A stretch of 64,000 bases of DNA, from positions 54,544-118,543 of the forward strand of contig CAJTYV010000008.1 in the NCBI GenBank assembly GCA_910584195.1, in the 5' to 3' direction. The notes below the pieces were generated by a model. The model made no database searches, was not told the DNA's origin, and saw only the letters and a list, made by a program, of their open reading frames with translations. The stretch's first letter is position 1. Each line of letters starts with the position of its first letter. Below, piece by piece: positions 19,042-27,839 of this stretch. Source of the stretch: an uncultured Ruminococcus sp. Lineage in GTDB: Bacteria; Bacillota; Clostridia; Oscillospirales; Ruminococcaceae. Both the position numbers and the translations under genes were made by a program.

Positions 19042-20355
19042 CTATCTCCATTCTTGGTCGATAATTCTGCCGATGCAATAATCGCCTCGGCTTTCTTCTA
19101 TTATAACATAAAAAATCAAATTACGCAAACTTTTTTTTGATTTTTCACGAAAAATTTTTATTAAAGTCATATCGGGCGCATGACCCTGATGAAATTCCTC
19201 GCTGCTTTCACGCTCAAACAGAACGGGAACTGTTTTGCCGACAAGGCTTTTCATATAATTTTCAGTAAGTTTTTCACCCAAAGCCTTCATTCTATCAGCG
19301 CGTTCAGCCTTTACGCCTTTTGAAAGCTGGGGAAGTTTAGCTGCAGCAGTTCCATTTCTCGGCGAATACTGAAACACATGGATCTTAGCAAATCCAACTT
19401 TTTCCGCAAAAGCCATTGATTCTGAAAACTCCGTCTCTGTTTCAAGCGGAAATCCTACCATTATATCTGTAGTTATTGCGGAGTTCAAAAAAATACTCCT
19501 TATTTTTTTCACAAGAGTAAAATATTCTTCGGGAGTATATTTTCGGCGCATTCTTTGAAGCGTCCGGCAGCTTCCGCTCTGCAAAGACAAATGAAACTGC
19601 GGGCAAAATTCCGGCAAACGTGAAAGTCTTACAAGATCCTCATCTAAAATCATTTCAGGTTCAAGCGAACCAAGTCTCACACGTTCAATTCCTTCTGTTT
19701 TACAGCATGCCTCAACAGCGTCAACAAGACGCAATCCATATTCCTGTCCATAAAAAGCAAGATTGATGCCGACAAGAACTATTTCCCTGTGACCCGATGC
19801 GGCAAGAGAATTTGCCTCTTTAATGAGCGAATCCATAGGCTTACTTCTGCAGCGCCCCCGAGCATAAGGAATAATGCAGTAAGAACAAAAGCAATTGCAG
19901 CCATCCTGTATTTTCAAAAAGGCTCTTGTTCGGTCTGAGAGTCCCGGACTTGAAATATCTTCAAACGTATCGCTTGACGTATATTCAGGAATATCTGCTA
20001 TATACGTTCTGTTTTCAATCGCTTTCAAAACAAGCTCGGGAAGTTTTTCTCGTTCCTTCGTTCCTGTGACTATATCGGCTTCACAGCATTTTTCGACCGT
20101 GTCTGGAGAAGCCTGCGGAAGGCAGCCCGTCAAAACGATTATCGAATCCGGGAACTTCCTGCGCAGCTTTCTCACGGCATACAAAGATTTGCTGTCACCG
20201 CTTCCCGTTACGGTACAGGAATTTATTACAAACACATCTCCCGATTCTTCATTTTCGGTAATTTCAAATCCCCTGGAAGCAAAACAGCTCTTAAAACACT
20301 CCGTTTCATATTGGCTGACCTTGCAGCCGAAAGTCATAAAATATACTTTATACAT
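19042..20355 (-). CDS. mtaB: tRNA t6A37 methylthiotransferase MtaB
   Basis: This 437-residue radical-SAM methylthiotransferase adds a methylthio group to t6A37 in tRNAs for ANN codons. The N-terminal MTTase domain has Cys in TFGCKVSQYE, INSCTVT and LTGCLPQ for one iron-sulfur cluster. The radical-SAM cluster motif CNCFCSYC lies at about 153-160 with downstream strands (MVGFPLETE). A TRAM-like C-terminal region begins near 375 (VLFERESSEE..GHAPDM). The gene is seven bases upstream of purL. Confidence 0.93.
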   Translation of the reverse strand: MYKVYFMTFGCKVSQYETECFKSCFASRGFEITENEESGDVFVINSCTVTGSGDSKSLYAVRKLRRKFPDSIIVLTGCLPQASPDTVEKCCEADIVTGTKEREKLPELVLKAIENRTYIADIPEYTSSDTFEDISSPGLSDRTRAFLKIQDGCNCFCSYCIIPYARGRCRSKPMDSLIKEANSLAASGHREIVLVGINLAFYGQEYGLRLVDAVEACCKTEGIERVRLGSLEPEMILDEDLVRLSRLPEFCPQFHLSLQSGSCRTLQRMRRKYTPEEYFTLVKKIRSIFLNSAITTDIMVGFPLETETEFSESMAFAEKVGFAKIHVFQYSPRNGTAAAKLPQLSKGVKAERADRMKALGEKLTENYMKSLVGKTVPVLFERESSEEFHQGHAPDMTLIKIFREKSKKSLRNLIFYVIIEESRGDYCIGRIIDQEWR

Positions 20356-20517
20356 ATTTCACCTTATTATCACATGTTTTTGACAAAATTGTAATGTTGA
20401 ATTTGCACAAATCACTATGCTGATTTTTGTGCAGTCTAAATAATTATTCTTTATCTCCAAAAAATGTAAAAGAATGAATATATAATCCGCCAAAACGCCG
20501 AAAATATAAAAAATCCC

Positions 20518-20546
20518 TTGACACAGACGTTTATCCGTGTTATTAT
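20518..20546 (+). promoter_or_regulatory. Sigma-A promoter of the HPr-like gene
   Basis: TTGACA (20518-20523), a 17-base spacer and TATTAT (20541-20546) lie upstream of the gene at 20629. This is a near-consensus strong promoter, followed by AGGAGG before the ATG. Confidence 0.85.
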
Positions 20547-20628
20547 ATACTTGCGGAACGGAAAAAGCCGCAAAGGAAGAAATGATAAACAAGAAAAAAC
20601 ACCCACACGCTTTTAGGAGGTAATAAAA

Positions 20629-20859
20629 ATGACTAAAACTACAGTTTTACTTCAGGCTATTAATGATGTTAAAGAATTCGTTAATATTGTTATGAAATAC
20701 GAATTCGACATTGATCTCGTTTCTGGAAGATATGCAGTAGACGCAAAGTCTATCATGGGCATCTTCAGCCTTGATCTTTCCAAGCCGATTGAACTGAACG
20801 CTCACACAGATGATGCCGAGAAGTTCATGGCAGAGATTGATAAATACATCGTAAAGTAA
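20629..20859 (+). CDS. HPr-like protein without the active-site histidine
   Basis: The 76-residue protein follows the HPr fold pattern. A first strand (TTVLLQAINDVKEFVNIV) is followed by VSGRYAVDAKSIMGIFSLDLSKPIEL, which aligns with the HPr Ser-46 region. The segment where HPr has GLHARPA instead reads NDVKEFV, and no His is present there, so phosphotransfer from enzyme I is impossible by that route. The Ser in DAKSIMG is retained, so a regulatory role resembling Crh is possible. A strong promoter, AGGAGG and a terminator make it a single-gene unit. Confidence 0.8.
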   Translation: MTKTTVLLQAINDVKEFVNIVMKYEFDIDLVSGRYAVDAKSIMGIFSLDLSKPIELNAHTDDAEKFMAEIDKYIVK

Positions 20860-20885
20860 TCTGCTGTATTATACACTTACATGAA

Positions 20886-20911
20886 AAACGCTCTTCGGGG
20901 CGTTTTTTTGT
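20886..20911 (+). terminator. Terminator of the HPr-like gene
   Basis: An AACGCTC / GGGCGTT stem with a TTCG tetraloop is followed by seven T. Confidence 0.85.
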
Positions 20912-20993
20912 TAGAAATTTCCTGTATATTTTTCAGTAATTCTGCAATAATACTTGTAGGCGTTAAAAACGCTTGAAAAGAGGTGTTCACTTT

Positions 20994-21215
20994 ATGTGGG
21001 ACAAAATTGCGCTTATCCTCCTGATAATCGGAGGCATCAACTGGGGTCTTGTGGGAATTTTCGAACTTGATCTCGTAGCATGGATGCTTGGCGGCGCCGG
21101 AAGTCTTGCAGCGAGAGCAGTCTACATTCTTGTAGCTATCTCAGCTGTTTGGTGTATTTCCCTCCTCTTCAGAAAGAACGAGGAGTTCGCAGTCGGCACG
21201 GCAAGCAATCAATAA
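20994..21215 (+). CDS. DUF378 membrane protein
   Basis: The 73-residue protein has two membrane helices. It contains ALILLIIGGINWGLVGIF and a Gly-rich turn, the signature of the DUF378 (YuzA-like) family, whose function is unknown. The ATG at 20994 is chosen over an in-frame TTG at 20973 because the AGAGGTG site lies between them. Confidence 0.85.
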   Translation: MWDKIALILLIIGGINWGLVGIFELDLVAWMLGGAGSLAARAVYILVAISAVWCISLLFRKNEEFAVGTASNQ

Positions 21216-21246
21216 GTTATCCCTTACACGATGCCGCAGGGATAAC
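21216..21246 (+). terminator. Hairpin after the DUF378 gene
   Basis: GTTATCCCT / AGGGATAAC forms a 9-bp stem immediately after the stop codon. It is not followed by T residues, so it may protect the 3' end or act with the next hairpin. Confidence 0.4.
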
Positions 21247-21250
21247 AATA

Positions 21251-21296
21251 AGAGGCAAAAGACAAGTAATACGCTTGTCTCTTGCCTCTTTATTTC
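21251..21296. terminator. Bidirectional terminator
   Basis: AGAGGCAAAAGACAAG pairs with CTTGTCTCTTGCCTCT around a 7-base loop, with T-rich sequence on the right and A-rich on the left. It separates the DUF378 gene (+) from rpsR (-). Confidence 0.8.
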
Positions 21297-21300
21297 TTTA

Positions 21301-21543
21301 TTAGTCGCTAACATAAGGAAGAAGTGCGATCTGTCTTGCCTTCTTAACAGCAACTGTAAGTTCACGCTGGTGGAATGCGCAAGTACCTGTAACTCTTCTA
21401 GGAAGAATCTTAGCTCTTTCAGTCATACACTTTCTCAGCTTAGCGAGATCCTTATAATCAATTCTCTCAATTCTGTCCGCGCAGAACATACAAACCTTCT
21501 TGCGTGGCTTCTTAGAGGGACGAGAATTTCTCTCTCTTTCCAT
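21301..21543 (-). CDS. rpsR: Ribosomal protein S18
   Basis: The 80-residue small-subunit protein binds 16S rRNA with S6. It contains the S18 core (KDLAKLRKCMTERAKILPRRVTG) plus Cys-Met-Phe-Cys and Cys-Ala-Phe-His pairs, the zinc-binding form of S18. It is the last gene of the rpsF-ssb-rpsR operon. Confidence 0.96.
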   Translation of the reverse strand: MERERNSRPSKKPRKKVCMFCADRIERIDYKDLAKLRKCMTERAKILPRRVTGTCAFHQRELTVAVKKARQIALLPYVSD

Positions 21544-21588
21544 GACAATTTCTCCTTTCGTAATAATGCATCAGCTTAATTTCATTCA

Positions 21589-22116
21589 TCAAAATGGTAC
21601 ATCGCCGTCACTGAGGATTTCTTCAAAATCCCCTGCATTTCCGTAAGACATACTGTCATTATTCGGTGCAGCAGGCTGCTGAGGAGCTGTCTGCTGAGGA
21701 GGAGCTGACTGATAATTATTATTGTAATTATCGCTATAGCCGCCGTAATTATTGTTATTATAACCGTTCCCGCCGTTACTGCCGCTCTCGGATTTAGAAC
21801 CGGTAAATTCAACGTTGTCAACATAGACATCAGTAGTATAATGAGTTACATCCTGATGATTTCTATCCTGATAACTGCCTGTCCTAAGGTTTCCCTCAAC
21901 GCAGATCATATTTCCCTTGCGGAAATAGCGTGTAACGAATTCAGCCGTTTGTCTCCACGCCATACAGGTAATAAAATCAGCTTGTCTCTGACCTGTATTT
22001 TTATCTACGAAAGGTCTGTTCACCGCAACGGTAAATCTGCACGAAGAAATACCGCCTGTAGTCTGTCTCAGTTCCGGATCAGCCGTTAGCCTTCCCATCA
22101 AAATAACCTTATTCAT
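21589..22116 (-). CDS. ssb: Single-stranded DNA-binding protein
   Basis: The 175-residue SSB has an OB-fold domain (residues 1-105, MNKVILMGRLTADPEL, FTVAVNRPF, FITCMAWRQTAEF). A Gly/Asn/Gln-rich disordered linker follows, ending in the acidic tip DGDVPF that recruits partner proteins. AAGGAGG precedes the ATG. It lies between rpsF and rpsR, a conserved order. Confidence 0.96.
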   Translation of the reverse strand: MNKVILMGRLTADPELRQTTGGISSCRFTVAVNRPFVDKNTGQRQADFITCMAWRQTAEFVTRYFRKGNMICVEGNLRTGSYQDRNHQDVTHYTTDVYVDNVEFTGSKSESGSNGGNGYNNNNYGGYSDNYNNNYQSAPPQQTAPQQPAAPNNDSMSYGNAGDFEEILSDGDVPF

Positions 22117-22149
22117 ACGACATCCTCCTTTAAATAATGAAATACGGAA

Positions 22150-22446
22150 TTATTCAACAACTGTTACCAAAGAACGAAGAATACCGTCTGTGATGTTGAG
22201 ACGTCTTGAAAGCTCAGCGGGATAATCAGGCTTCGACACGAACGTATAAATTACATAATAACCCTCTGTCTCGTCCTCGATAGGATATGCAAGCTTGCGC
22301 TTACCCCAATCCTCGTTGACCTCAACAGCCTCGGCATGACGCTCGATTCTCTCCTTGAACTTCTGAACGAGAGCCTTCATAGGCTCTTCGCCGTCCTTAA
22401 GGCTGAATACAACCATTACCTCATATTTTGCGGATACCTTTGCCAT
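22150..22446 (-). CDS. rpsF: Ribosomal protein S6
   Basis: The 98-residue protein forms the S6:S18 pair on the 30S platform. The start is the ATG 22446 (AKVSAKYEVMVVF), preceded by AAGGAGG. An upstream in-frame start adds 40 residues unlike S6 and lies over the promoter. It is the first gene of the operon. Confidence 0.95.
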   Translation of the reverse strand: MAKVSAKYEVMVVFSLKDGEEPMKALVQKFKERIERHAEAVEVNEDWGKRKLAYPIEDETEGYYVIYTFVSKPDYPAELSRRLNITDGILRSLVTVVE

Positions 22447-22470
22447 TCTGTACACCTCCTTCTGGATTTC

Positions 22471-22491
22471 GCCCTGCAACCAACTGCGGGC
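22471..22491 (-). promoter_or_regulatory. Leader hairpin of rpsF (possible S6:S18 control element)
   Basis: In the rpsF leader, GCCCGCA and TGCAGGGC form a stem with one bulged A and a six-base loop, just upstream of the ribosome site. An RNA motif binding the S6:S18 complex is known in this position in many bacteria. Identity here is inferred from place and shape. Confidence 0.4.
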
Positions 22492-22525
22492 AAGGATAAC
22501 TGTATCGTTAATACAATACTTAAAT

Positions 22526-22554
22526 AGTATATCACATTTTTTGGGAAATGTCAA
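22526..22554 (-). promoter_or_regulatory. Sigma-A promoter of rpsF-ssb-rpsR
   Basis: On the minus strand TTGACA (22554-22549), 17 bases and TATACT (22531-22526) form a near-consensus promoter about 80 bases upstream of rpsF. Confidence 0.85.
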
Positions 22555-22581
22555 GCGTTTTTTCAAAAACTTTAAAAAAAC

Positions 22582-22700
22582 CTAAGAACCTGTGTTCATA
22601 GGGAAGATATGTGGGAATTCGAGGAAAATTTTATTCTTGCAAGGCGATGATGTGCAAAGCCGTCAGACGAGCTTAATGCGGCAATACCATAAATATATCC
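22582..22700 (+). repeat. Left-half copy of the 165-bp repeat family
   Basis: It begins CTAAGAACCTGTGTTCATAG and continues GGAAGATATGTGGGAATTCG, matching the left half of the element at 27611-27775. The right terminal repeat is missing. It lies between rpsF and the mannanase 3' end. Confidence 0.65.
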
Positions 22701-22763
22701 CACAAGCGAAATCAATCCGCTTTCGACTTCATTCGTGTCAAAAGCGGATTTAAATCTTATTTA

Positions 22764-25088
22764 TTATTTTTCTGCAGTAATGTCGGGAAGCGCACTAAGA
22801 ATTTTAGCATCTATTTTTTGAATTGCAAGCGCATCAGATGGAAGAACTCCATCGCCCGGGTCACAGCAATCCGCATTAGCAGCACCCTGTGCAGAAAGTC
22901 CGTATTTATCAGGATTTCCGAGAGACTGTAAAATAGCCGTAGAATCAGCAATGGAAAGTTTTCCGTCACAGTTTGCATCACCCAAAAGGGTTACCTCAAC
23001 AGAACCTGTCGGAGATTCGGAAGGCACAGGCGAAGTAGTAACAGTAGTCGAACTGCCGTCCATAATGTAAGCGTCTATTATCTTAACTCCGGAAGTATCT
23101 GTAAGAGCAGTTTCGCCCTTTGAAGCATACCAGATCTGTCCTTCATATTCCTTGGACTTGCCGAGCTGAGCCTTTATTTTCTCAATAAGAGCTTCATCCT
23201 CAACAACTTCAGTTCCCAGCGAACAGTTTAAGAAATTATCAAATACGTTCACCTTAACAGCGCCACTCTGCTTGGCTTCCCACTGAATATTTACCCAATA
23301 GTATTCTCCGTCGAGAGGAACAGATACTCCGAGTCCGCCGTTCGCATAAGTAACTCCGTCCGGAAGTTCAACATTAATATAAAATTCTTCGGCAGCCTTT
23401 GGAAGAGTTATCTTGTAATTTTTCTTAGTCTTATCGAAAACGACCTTTCCGTAATCCTTATTCGGATCAGCCTCGGTAGCAGCACGCGTGACAGTAGTCT
23501 GCGCAGTAGTGGTAGGCTTAGTCGTAGTTAGCGCAGGATCAATCGGAGCTATATTTTTCGTATAAAGATCGGCAGGAAGCTCGTCAAGAGTAATGCAGTA
23601 ATCGCTTTGATACATTGCGATCGTATCTTCCTTAGTATTAAAATTAGCGTTCGACAAGAAATTGGTATCATCGCTTCCGCCGTCGTACCATGTGCAGAAA
23701 TACAGCCAGCCAGCCTTTTCGGAAGTAAGATTGTCAACGGTTGAGAAACTGTCGTTTTCAGCCATTGCAACCATCTTCTTACTGTCATATTTATTCATGA
23801 TGCCATAGAATGTAGAGCTTATAGCGCTGTCGTTATGCTTCACAACAGCCGAGCCCGTAGACCAGTCTGTACAGTTATATTTATCATAACCGATAATGTC
23901 AACGTATTCGTCTCCCGGATACCAATCCTGAGAATACTCATAGTTATAGCTGTTCCACTCCCATATAAGATTATGACAGCCGTACTCGTTTACAAGAACG
24001 TCATACGTAAGCTTCCAGATTTCCTTATAAGCAGCAGAACCGTCTTTAGCCCACCAGAACCAGCCGCCTGTTTCACCGCCGCCGCCTTCCGCTTCATGAA
24101 GAGGTCTCCATATAACGGGAACTCCTTCTTCCTGGAGCTTCAAAAGCTGCGGAGCGATATTCTCAAGAGATTTCAGATAAAATTCACGCTCAACGGAACC
24201 CTCTACAAGAACGTTTGATGTAACAAAATCGGTTTCATCGGGTCTGTAAGTTGCATCGTTGTACTCTACGCGGTTGCCGACCTTATATCCTTCCATCTTC
24301 TTCGGAACCGTAATATGCCATGATGCAGTAACAATACCGTTTTTATTCTTAGCCCAGTCTATCATACGGTCAACCGTACCGTCCTCCGAGCCGTAAAGGA
24401 TATTTGCGCTGTTAAGGAAATCGAAACCTCTTATAGCAGGATAATGTCCTGTTAAGTCGTTTAAATATTCAAATTCATGCTCAAAATCATGTGGACCGTA
24501 GTTATAGATCTCCTGCTGACCTGATATTATTCCGTTTCCGTAAACACTCGCAAGATACGCCATAAGAGAACGAGTCTCGGCAGTTGCTTTAATATCGCAG
24601 CAGTCAGTTTGGGTCGCCTTTATTTCCGGAAGAGTCGCCGATTTGACGGTCATGTAATCAAACTTTGTCCATCCCCACGACTTCGAAATGGTAACATCAT
24701 TCTCTCCCTTTTCGAGCTTTACAGTCATAGTAATAGGATTGTAGCCTTCTTCGCTTATGCTGATCTGTCCCTGATCGACACCGTTCACACCAAGGTTCTG
24801 TATTTTAGAACCGCCTTCGCCTTTAGCATATATAGTAATATCATACATGCCTGATTCAGCAGCGTCAACCGATACGCTGATCGTTCCGTCCTCTTTCATA
24901 AAAGCAACCTTACCGCCGCTTGCATCGGCATCATCGTCCGCCGCAACAGTTCCGGTAAAAACAGCATTCTCAAACTCATACTTAACATCGTCGGCGGCAT
25001 TTACAGCTGTTGTAATAACAGCACCGTTAACAGCCATAGCAGCAGCCATTAAAGCAGCTCCGGCTTTCTTAAAAAAATTTTTGTGCAT
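22764..25088 (-). CDS. Secreted GH26 beta-mannanase with CBM35-like module and dockerin
   Basis: This 774-residue secreted enzyme cuts mannan. A signal peptide (1-31) is followed by a CBM35-like beta-sandwich (about 34-150) and a GH26 domain (about 155-505). In the GH26 domain WRPLHEAEGGG holds the acid/base Glu and KKMVAMAENDS the likely nucleophile Glu. A Thr/Pro linker, an unidentified beta module (about 540-670) and a second linker come next. A type-I-like dockerin from about 701 has two calcium repeats (GDANCDGKLSIADST; DPGDGVLPSDA). The dockerin implies attachment to a cohesin scaffold. The ATG at 25088 has GGAGGG upstream and starts the signal peptide. Confidence 0.92.
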   Translation of the reverse strand: MHKNFFKKAGAALMAAAMAVNGAVITTAVNAADDVKYEFENAVFTGTVAADDDADASGGKVAFMKEDGTISVSVDAAESGMYDITIYAKGEGGSKIQNLGVNGVDQGQISISEEGYNPITMTVKLEKGENDVTISKSWGWTKFDYMTVKSATLPEIKATQTDCCDIKATAETRSLMAYLASVYGNGIISGQQEIYNYGPHDFEHEFEYLNDLTGHYPAIRGFDFLNSANILYGSEDGTVDRMIDWAKNKNGIVTASWHITVPKKMEGYKVGNRVEYNDATYRPDETDFVTSNVLVEGSVEREFYLKSLENIAPQLLKLQEEGVPVIWRPLHEAEGGGGETGGWFWWAKDGSAAYKEIWKLTYDVLVNEYGCHNLIWEWNSYNYEYSQDWYPGDEYVDIIGYDKYNCTDWSTGSAVVKHNDSAISSTFYGIMNKYDSKKMVAMAENDSFSTVDNLTSEKAGWLYFCTWYDGGSDDTNFLSNANFNTKEDTIAMYQSDYCITLDELPADLYTKNIAPIDPALTTTKPTTTAQTTVTRAATEADPNKDYGKVVFDKTKKNYKITLPKAAEEFYINVELPDGVTYANGGLGVSVPLDGEYYWVNIQWEAKQSGAVKVNVFDNFLNCSLGTEVVEDEALIEKIKAQLGKSKEYEGQIWYASKGETALTDTSGVKIIDAYIMDGSSTTVTTSPVPSESPTGSVEVTLLGDANCDGKLSIADSTAILQSLGNPDKYGLSAQGAANADCCDPGDGVLPSDALAIQKIDAKILSALPDITAEK

Positions 25089-25312
25089 TGTTAATTCCCT
25101 CCATAAATCTGAATCAATCCATTTCACGACATACCGCCTATCCCCAACGGCAGTCTTTAACTAATACTTTAATTATACTATTCTTTAAGAGGAAAATCAA
25201 GTTTTTCCCAAATATTTTTAAATTTTGCACAAAAGTTTGTATACTTCAACAAACATTAAGTCTCCTTTTCGTCAAAATAACAAAAAAGAAACTTAAATAC
25301 ACTTAATTTAAG

Positions 25313-26035
25313 TTAGCCGAGATTTATTTGTGAAAATACATTTCCTATGCTGTCGTTTATCAATAAATCTGCATTTTTATCTATTTGAGTGGACGATCTA
25401 TTGATTATCACAAGACTGCCGCCCCTAAAATATCTTATAAACCCTGCCGCCGGATAAACATTCAAAGAAGTTCCGCCTATTATTAAAGTATCAGATTCAG
25501 AAATCGACTTGACAGCTCCGCTTACAATACGGTCATCCAGCTCCTCCTCATACAGAACCACATCAGGCTTTATTACGCCTCCGCATTCGCATTTCGGAAT
25601 TCCGTCCCTCGAAAAAACATATGAACTATCAAAGAATTTTTTGCACTTCATACAGTAATTGCGATGAACGCTGCCATGAAGTTCGTAAACGTTTGTGCTG
25701 CCTGCCGTTTGATGAAGTCCGTCTATGTTCTGAGTTATTACAGCTTTCAGCTTACCTGCCTTTTCAAGTTCTGCAAGCTTAATATGAGCCGAATTCGGTT
25801 TTGCATCAAGGCAGTTGAGCTTTGCATGGTAAAATCTGTAAAACTCCGATAAATTGTTCATAAAAAATGTTCTGCTAAGAATAGCTTCGGGAGGATATTT
25901 CCATTGCTGATTATAAAGTCCGTCAACGCTGCGAAAGTCGGGTATTCCGCTTTCGGTTGAAACGCCTGCACCCCCGAAAAATACAATATTTCGAGAATTT
26001 AAAATAATTTCATTTAATTTTTTTATCTTTTCCAT
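25313..26035 (-). CDS. cobB: NAD-dependent sirtuin deacylase
   Basis: The 240-residue Sir2 protein removes acyl groups from lysine using NAD. Visible motifs are GAGVSTESGIPDFR, TQNIDGLHQ with catalytic His in ELHGSVHR, and a zinc site CMKC..CECGG. KPDVVLYEE and GTSLNVYPAAG complete the set. It is the promoter-distal gene of a leftward cluster with yjbQ, nth and a membrane protein. Confidence 0.93.
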   Translation of the reverse strand: MEKIKKLNEIILNSRNIVFFGGAGVSTESGIPDFRSVDGLYNQQWKYPPEAILSRTFFMNNLSEFYRFYHAKLNCLDAKPNSAHIKLAELEKAGKLKAVITQNIDGLHQTAGSTNVYELHGSVHRNYCMKCKKFFDSSYVFSRDGIPKCECGGVIKPDVVLYEEELDDRIVSGAVKSISESDTLIIGGTSLNVYPAAGFIRYFRGGSLVIINRSSTQIDKNADLLINDSIGNVFSQINLG

Positions 26036-26041
26036 ATTATT

Positions 26042-26431
26042 TTATATAATTTTTACGTAAAATTTTCTGTTTCTCGGTCCGTCAAATTCGCAGAAATATA
26101 CATCCTGCCATGTACCCAAAAGTGGACGTCCGCCTGTTATAATAATAGTTTCGCCTGCTCCTACCACAGAAGATTTTATATGAGCGCCGGAGTTACCTTC
26201 GGAATGTTCAAATATGTTCAAATCGGGAAAAAAACTATCCATTCCATTGATAAAATCAGCCTTGACATCAGGATCGGCATTCTCGTTAATAGTTATAGCC
26301 GCGGTTGTATGAGGACAGAAAACAACACATATCCCCTCCATAACGCCGCTTTCCTTTACGGCTTCACGGATTTCCGGAGTAATGTTAATCAACCCATGAG
26401 ACGGTGTTTTTAATTGAAAAGTAAAAAGCAT
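26042..26431 (-). CDS. YjbQ/UPF0047 family protein
   Basis: The 129-residue protein has the family signature CPHTTAAITINENADPDV and the C-terminal GTWQDVYFCEFDGPRNR. Some members have weak thiamine-phosphate synthase activity and the cellular role is unclear. The ATG at 26431 overlaps the stop of nth as TAATG, so translation is coupled. GGAGGG precedes it. Confidence 0.9.
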   Translation of the reverse strand: MLFTFQLKTPSHGLINITPEIREAVKESGVMEGICVVFCPHTTAAITINENADPDVKADFINGMDSFFPDLNIFEHSEGNSGAHIKSSVVGAGETIIITGGRPLLGTWQDVYFCEFDGPRNRKFYVKII

Positions 26432-27069
26432 TATTTCTTCCCTCCGCTGTAAAATTTGCAAAAATAGTTCAATGTACATTCTTCACATTTTGGACTTCTC
26501 GCTCGGCAGACGTCTCTCCCGAACTGAACGGTTTGGTGGCAGAAATGACTTGAAATTTCGGGAGGTATAAGCTTTACAAGGTCTGCCTCCACTTTCGCCG
26601 GTTCTTTATTTTTTGTCAATCCAAGACGTCCGCTTATTCTTATGCAATGAGTATCGGTTACTATAGCAGGCTTGCCGAAAACGTCTCCCAACATAAGATT
26701 CGCAGTTTTTCTGCCGATTCCCGGAAGAGTCAGAAGCTCCTTCATAGTATCTGGAACTTCTCCGTTAAAATCACTCAAAAGCTTCTGAGCCATTTCTTTA
26801 ATGCTCTTCGCTTTGGTGTGATAAAAACCGCACGGCTTCACATCCTGTTCAAGCTCAGCGAGATCGGCATCTGCAAACGCCTGTAAATTCGGGTATTTTA
26901 CAAAAAGCGTTTTAGTTATGACGTTCACCCGGGCATCTGTACATTGAGCTGCCAGACGTGCCGCAAACATTAGTTCATACGGCTTTGAGTAAATAAGCGT
27001 ACAGTCTATATCCGGATAAATTTTTTCAAGTTCTTCACATGCAAGTCTTGCAATTTCTTTTTTAGTCAT
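26431..27069 (-). CDS. nth: Endonuclease III
   Basis: This 212-residue DNA glycosylase/AP lyase removes oxidised pyrimidines. It has the helix-hairpin-helix with catalytic Lys (LPGIGRKTANLMLG), the catalytic Asp (VTDTHCIRISGRLGL) and the iron-sulfur cluster motif C-x6-C-x2-C-x5-C (CRARSPKCEECTLNYFC). It overlaps the upstream membrane-protein gene by eight bases and yjbQ by one. Confidence 0.95.
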   Translation of the reverse strand: MTKKEIARLACEELEKIYPDIDCTLIYSKPYELMFAARLAAQCTDARVNVITKTLFVKYPNLQAFADADLAELEQDVKPCGFYHTKAKSIKEMAQKLLSDFNGEVPDTMKELLTLPGIGRKTANLMLGDVFGKPAIVTDTHCIRISGRLGLTKNKEPAKVEADLVKLIPPEISSHFCHQTVQFGRDVCRARSPKCEECTLNYFCKFYSGGKK

Positions 27070-27430
27070 TATTCTTCACCTCAAATTTCTGACGCAGATT
27101 CAGAATCTCATCATACATCACGTACATTTTCTGCACGGTATTTTCCAAAAAATAATAATGCTTTATGTAGAATCCCAAAAGTACGATTATAATTACAGCC
27201 AGCAGCAAAACAGCAGGATTTTCACAAAAAATAAAAGCGCAGATAAAAATTGAAAGAACAACTGCGAACATCATTGTAACTAAAAAATGCACAAGCCGTT
27301 CATGCTGCATAAACGCTATCTTATCTCTGTGCTCGGAAAATATAGCTTCAATCTCTTTATTGTCCGCACATTCCCTAATTCTACATTCTGTTCTAAGCAT
27401 GTATTTTTTCAAATATTCAGTCATTCTCAT
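27062..27430 (-). CDS. Small two-helix membrane protein
   Basis: The 122-residue protein has two adjacent membrane helices (about 46-66 and 71-88) flanked by charged helices. There is no recognised family. GAGGTG precedes the ATG. Overlap with nth shows cotranslation, but no functional link can be read from the sequence. Confidence 0.7.
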   Translation of the reverse strand: MRMTEYLKKYMLRTECRIRECADNKEIEAIFSEHRDKIAFMQHERLVHFLVTMMFAVVLSIFICAFIFCENPAVLLLAVIIIVLLGFYIKHYYFLENTVQKMYVMYDEILNLRQKFEVKNND

Positions 27431-27839
27431 GCCACCTCGATGCGAATAGTATATTTAGGCAGCATCGCACATGCTCTGTACGATATTGCCTTTATATTAT
27501 ACATCATTTTTTATAAAATGTAAAGATGCTTTTCAGAACTTATCTAAGAACTTGTTCTCATAGGCTATTTCACATATCTTTTCAAAAAATCTATAATTGC
27601 ATGCGAATTTTAGAACTTGTGTTCATAGGGAAGATGTGCGGATTTTCGAGGGAAATTTTATGATCGCAAGGCGAAAGAACGCAGGAATACTGTCGTATTT
27701 CAAGGGCTTTCAACGCAGCAGGCATGAAATTTCACCGAAAAGACGTGCAGCTTATTCTATGAACACAAGTTCTTACATAACCGTCGTAACAATACGACAT
27801 AAAAGCGTGCTCTGCATTTTATGAGCACGCTCTGAGAAA
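27431..27839. other. Intergenic region filled by repeat-family elements
   Basis: It contains a lone repeat end at 27544-27563 (CTAAGAACTTGTTCTCATAG) and the complete element 27611-27775. A short hairpin, GAGCGTGCTCATAAAATG-like on the minus strand around 27805-27833, may end the carboxypeptidase operon. No gene is seen. Confidence 0.6.
27611..27775 (+). mobile_element. 165-bp MITE-like element, complete copy
   Basis: The ends TAGAACTTGTGTTCATAG and CTATGAACACAAGTTCTTA are near-perfect inverted repeats of about 18 bases. The interior (GGATTTTCGAGGGAAATTTT, then AAGGCGAAAG..) has counterparts at 22582-22700 and in the interrupted copy at 30751-31092. No coding capacity. Confidence 0.8.
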
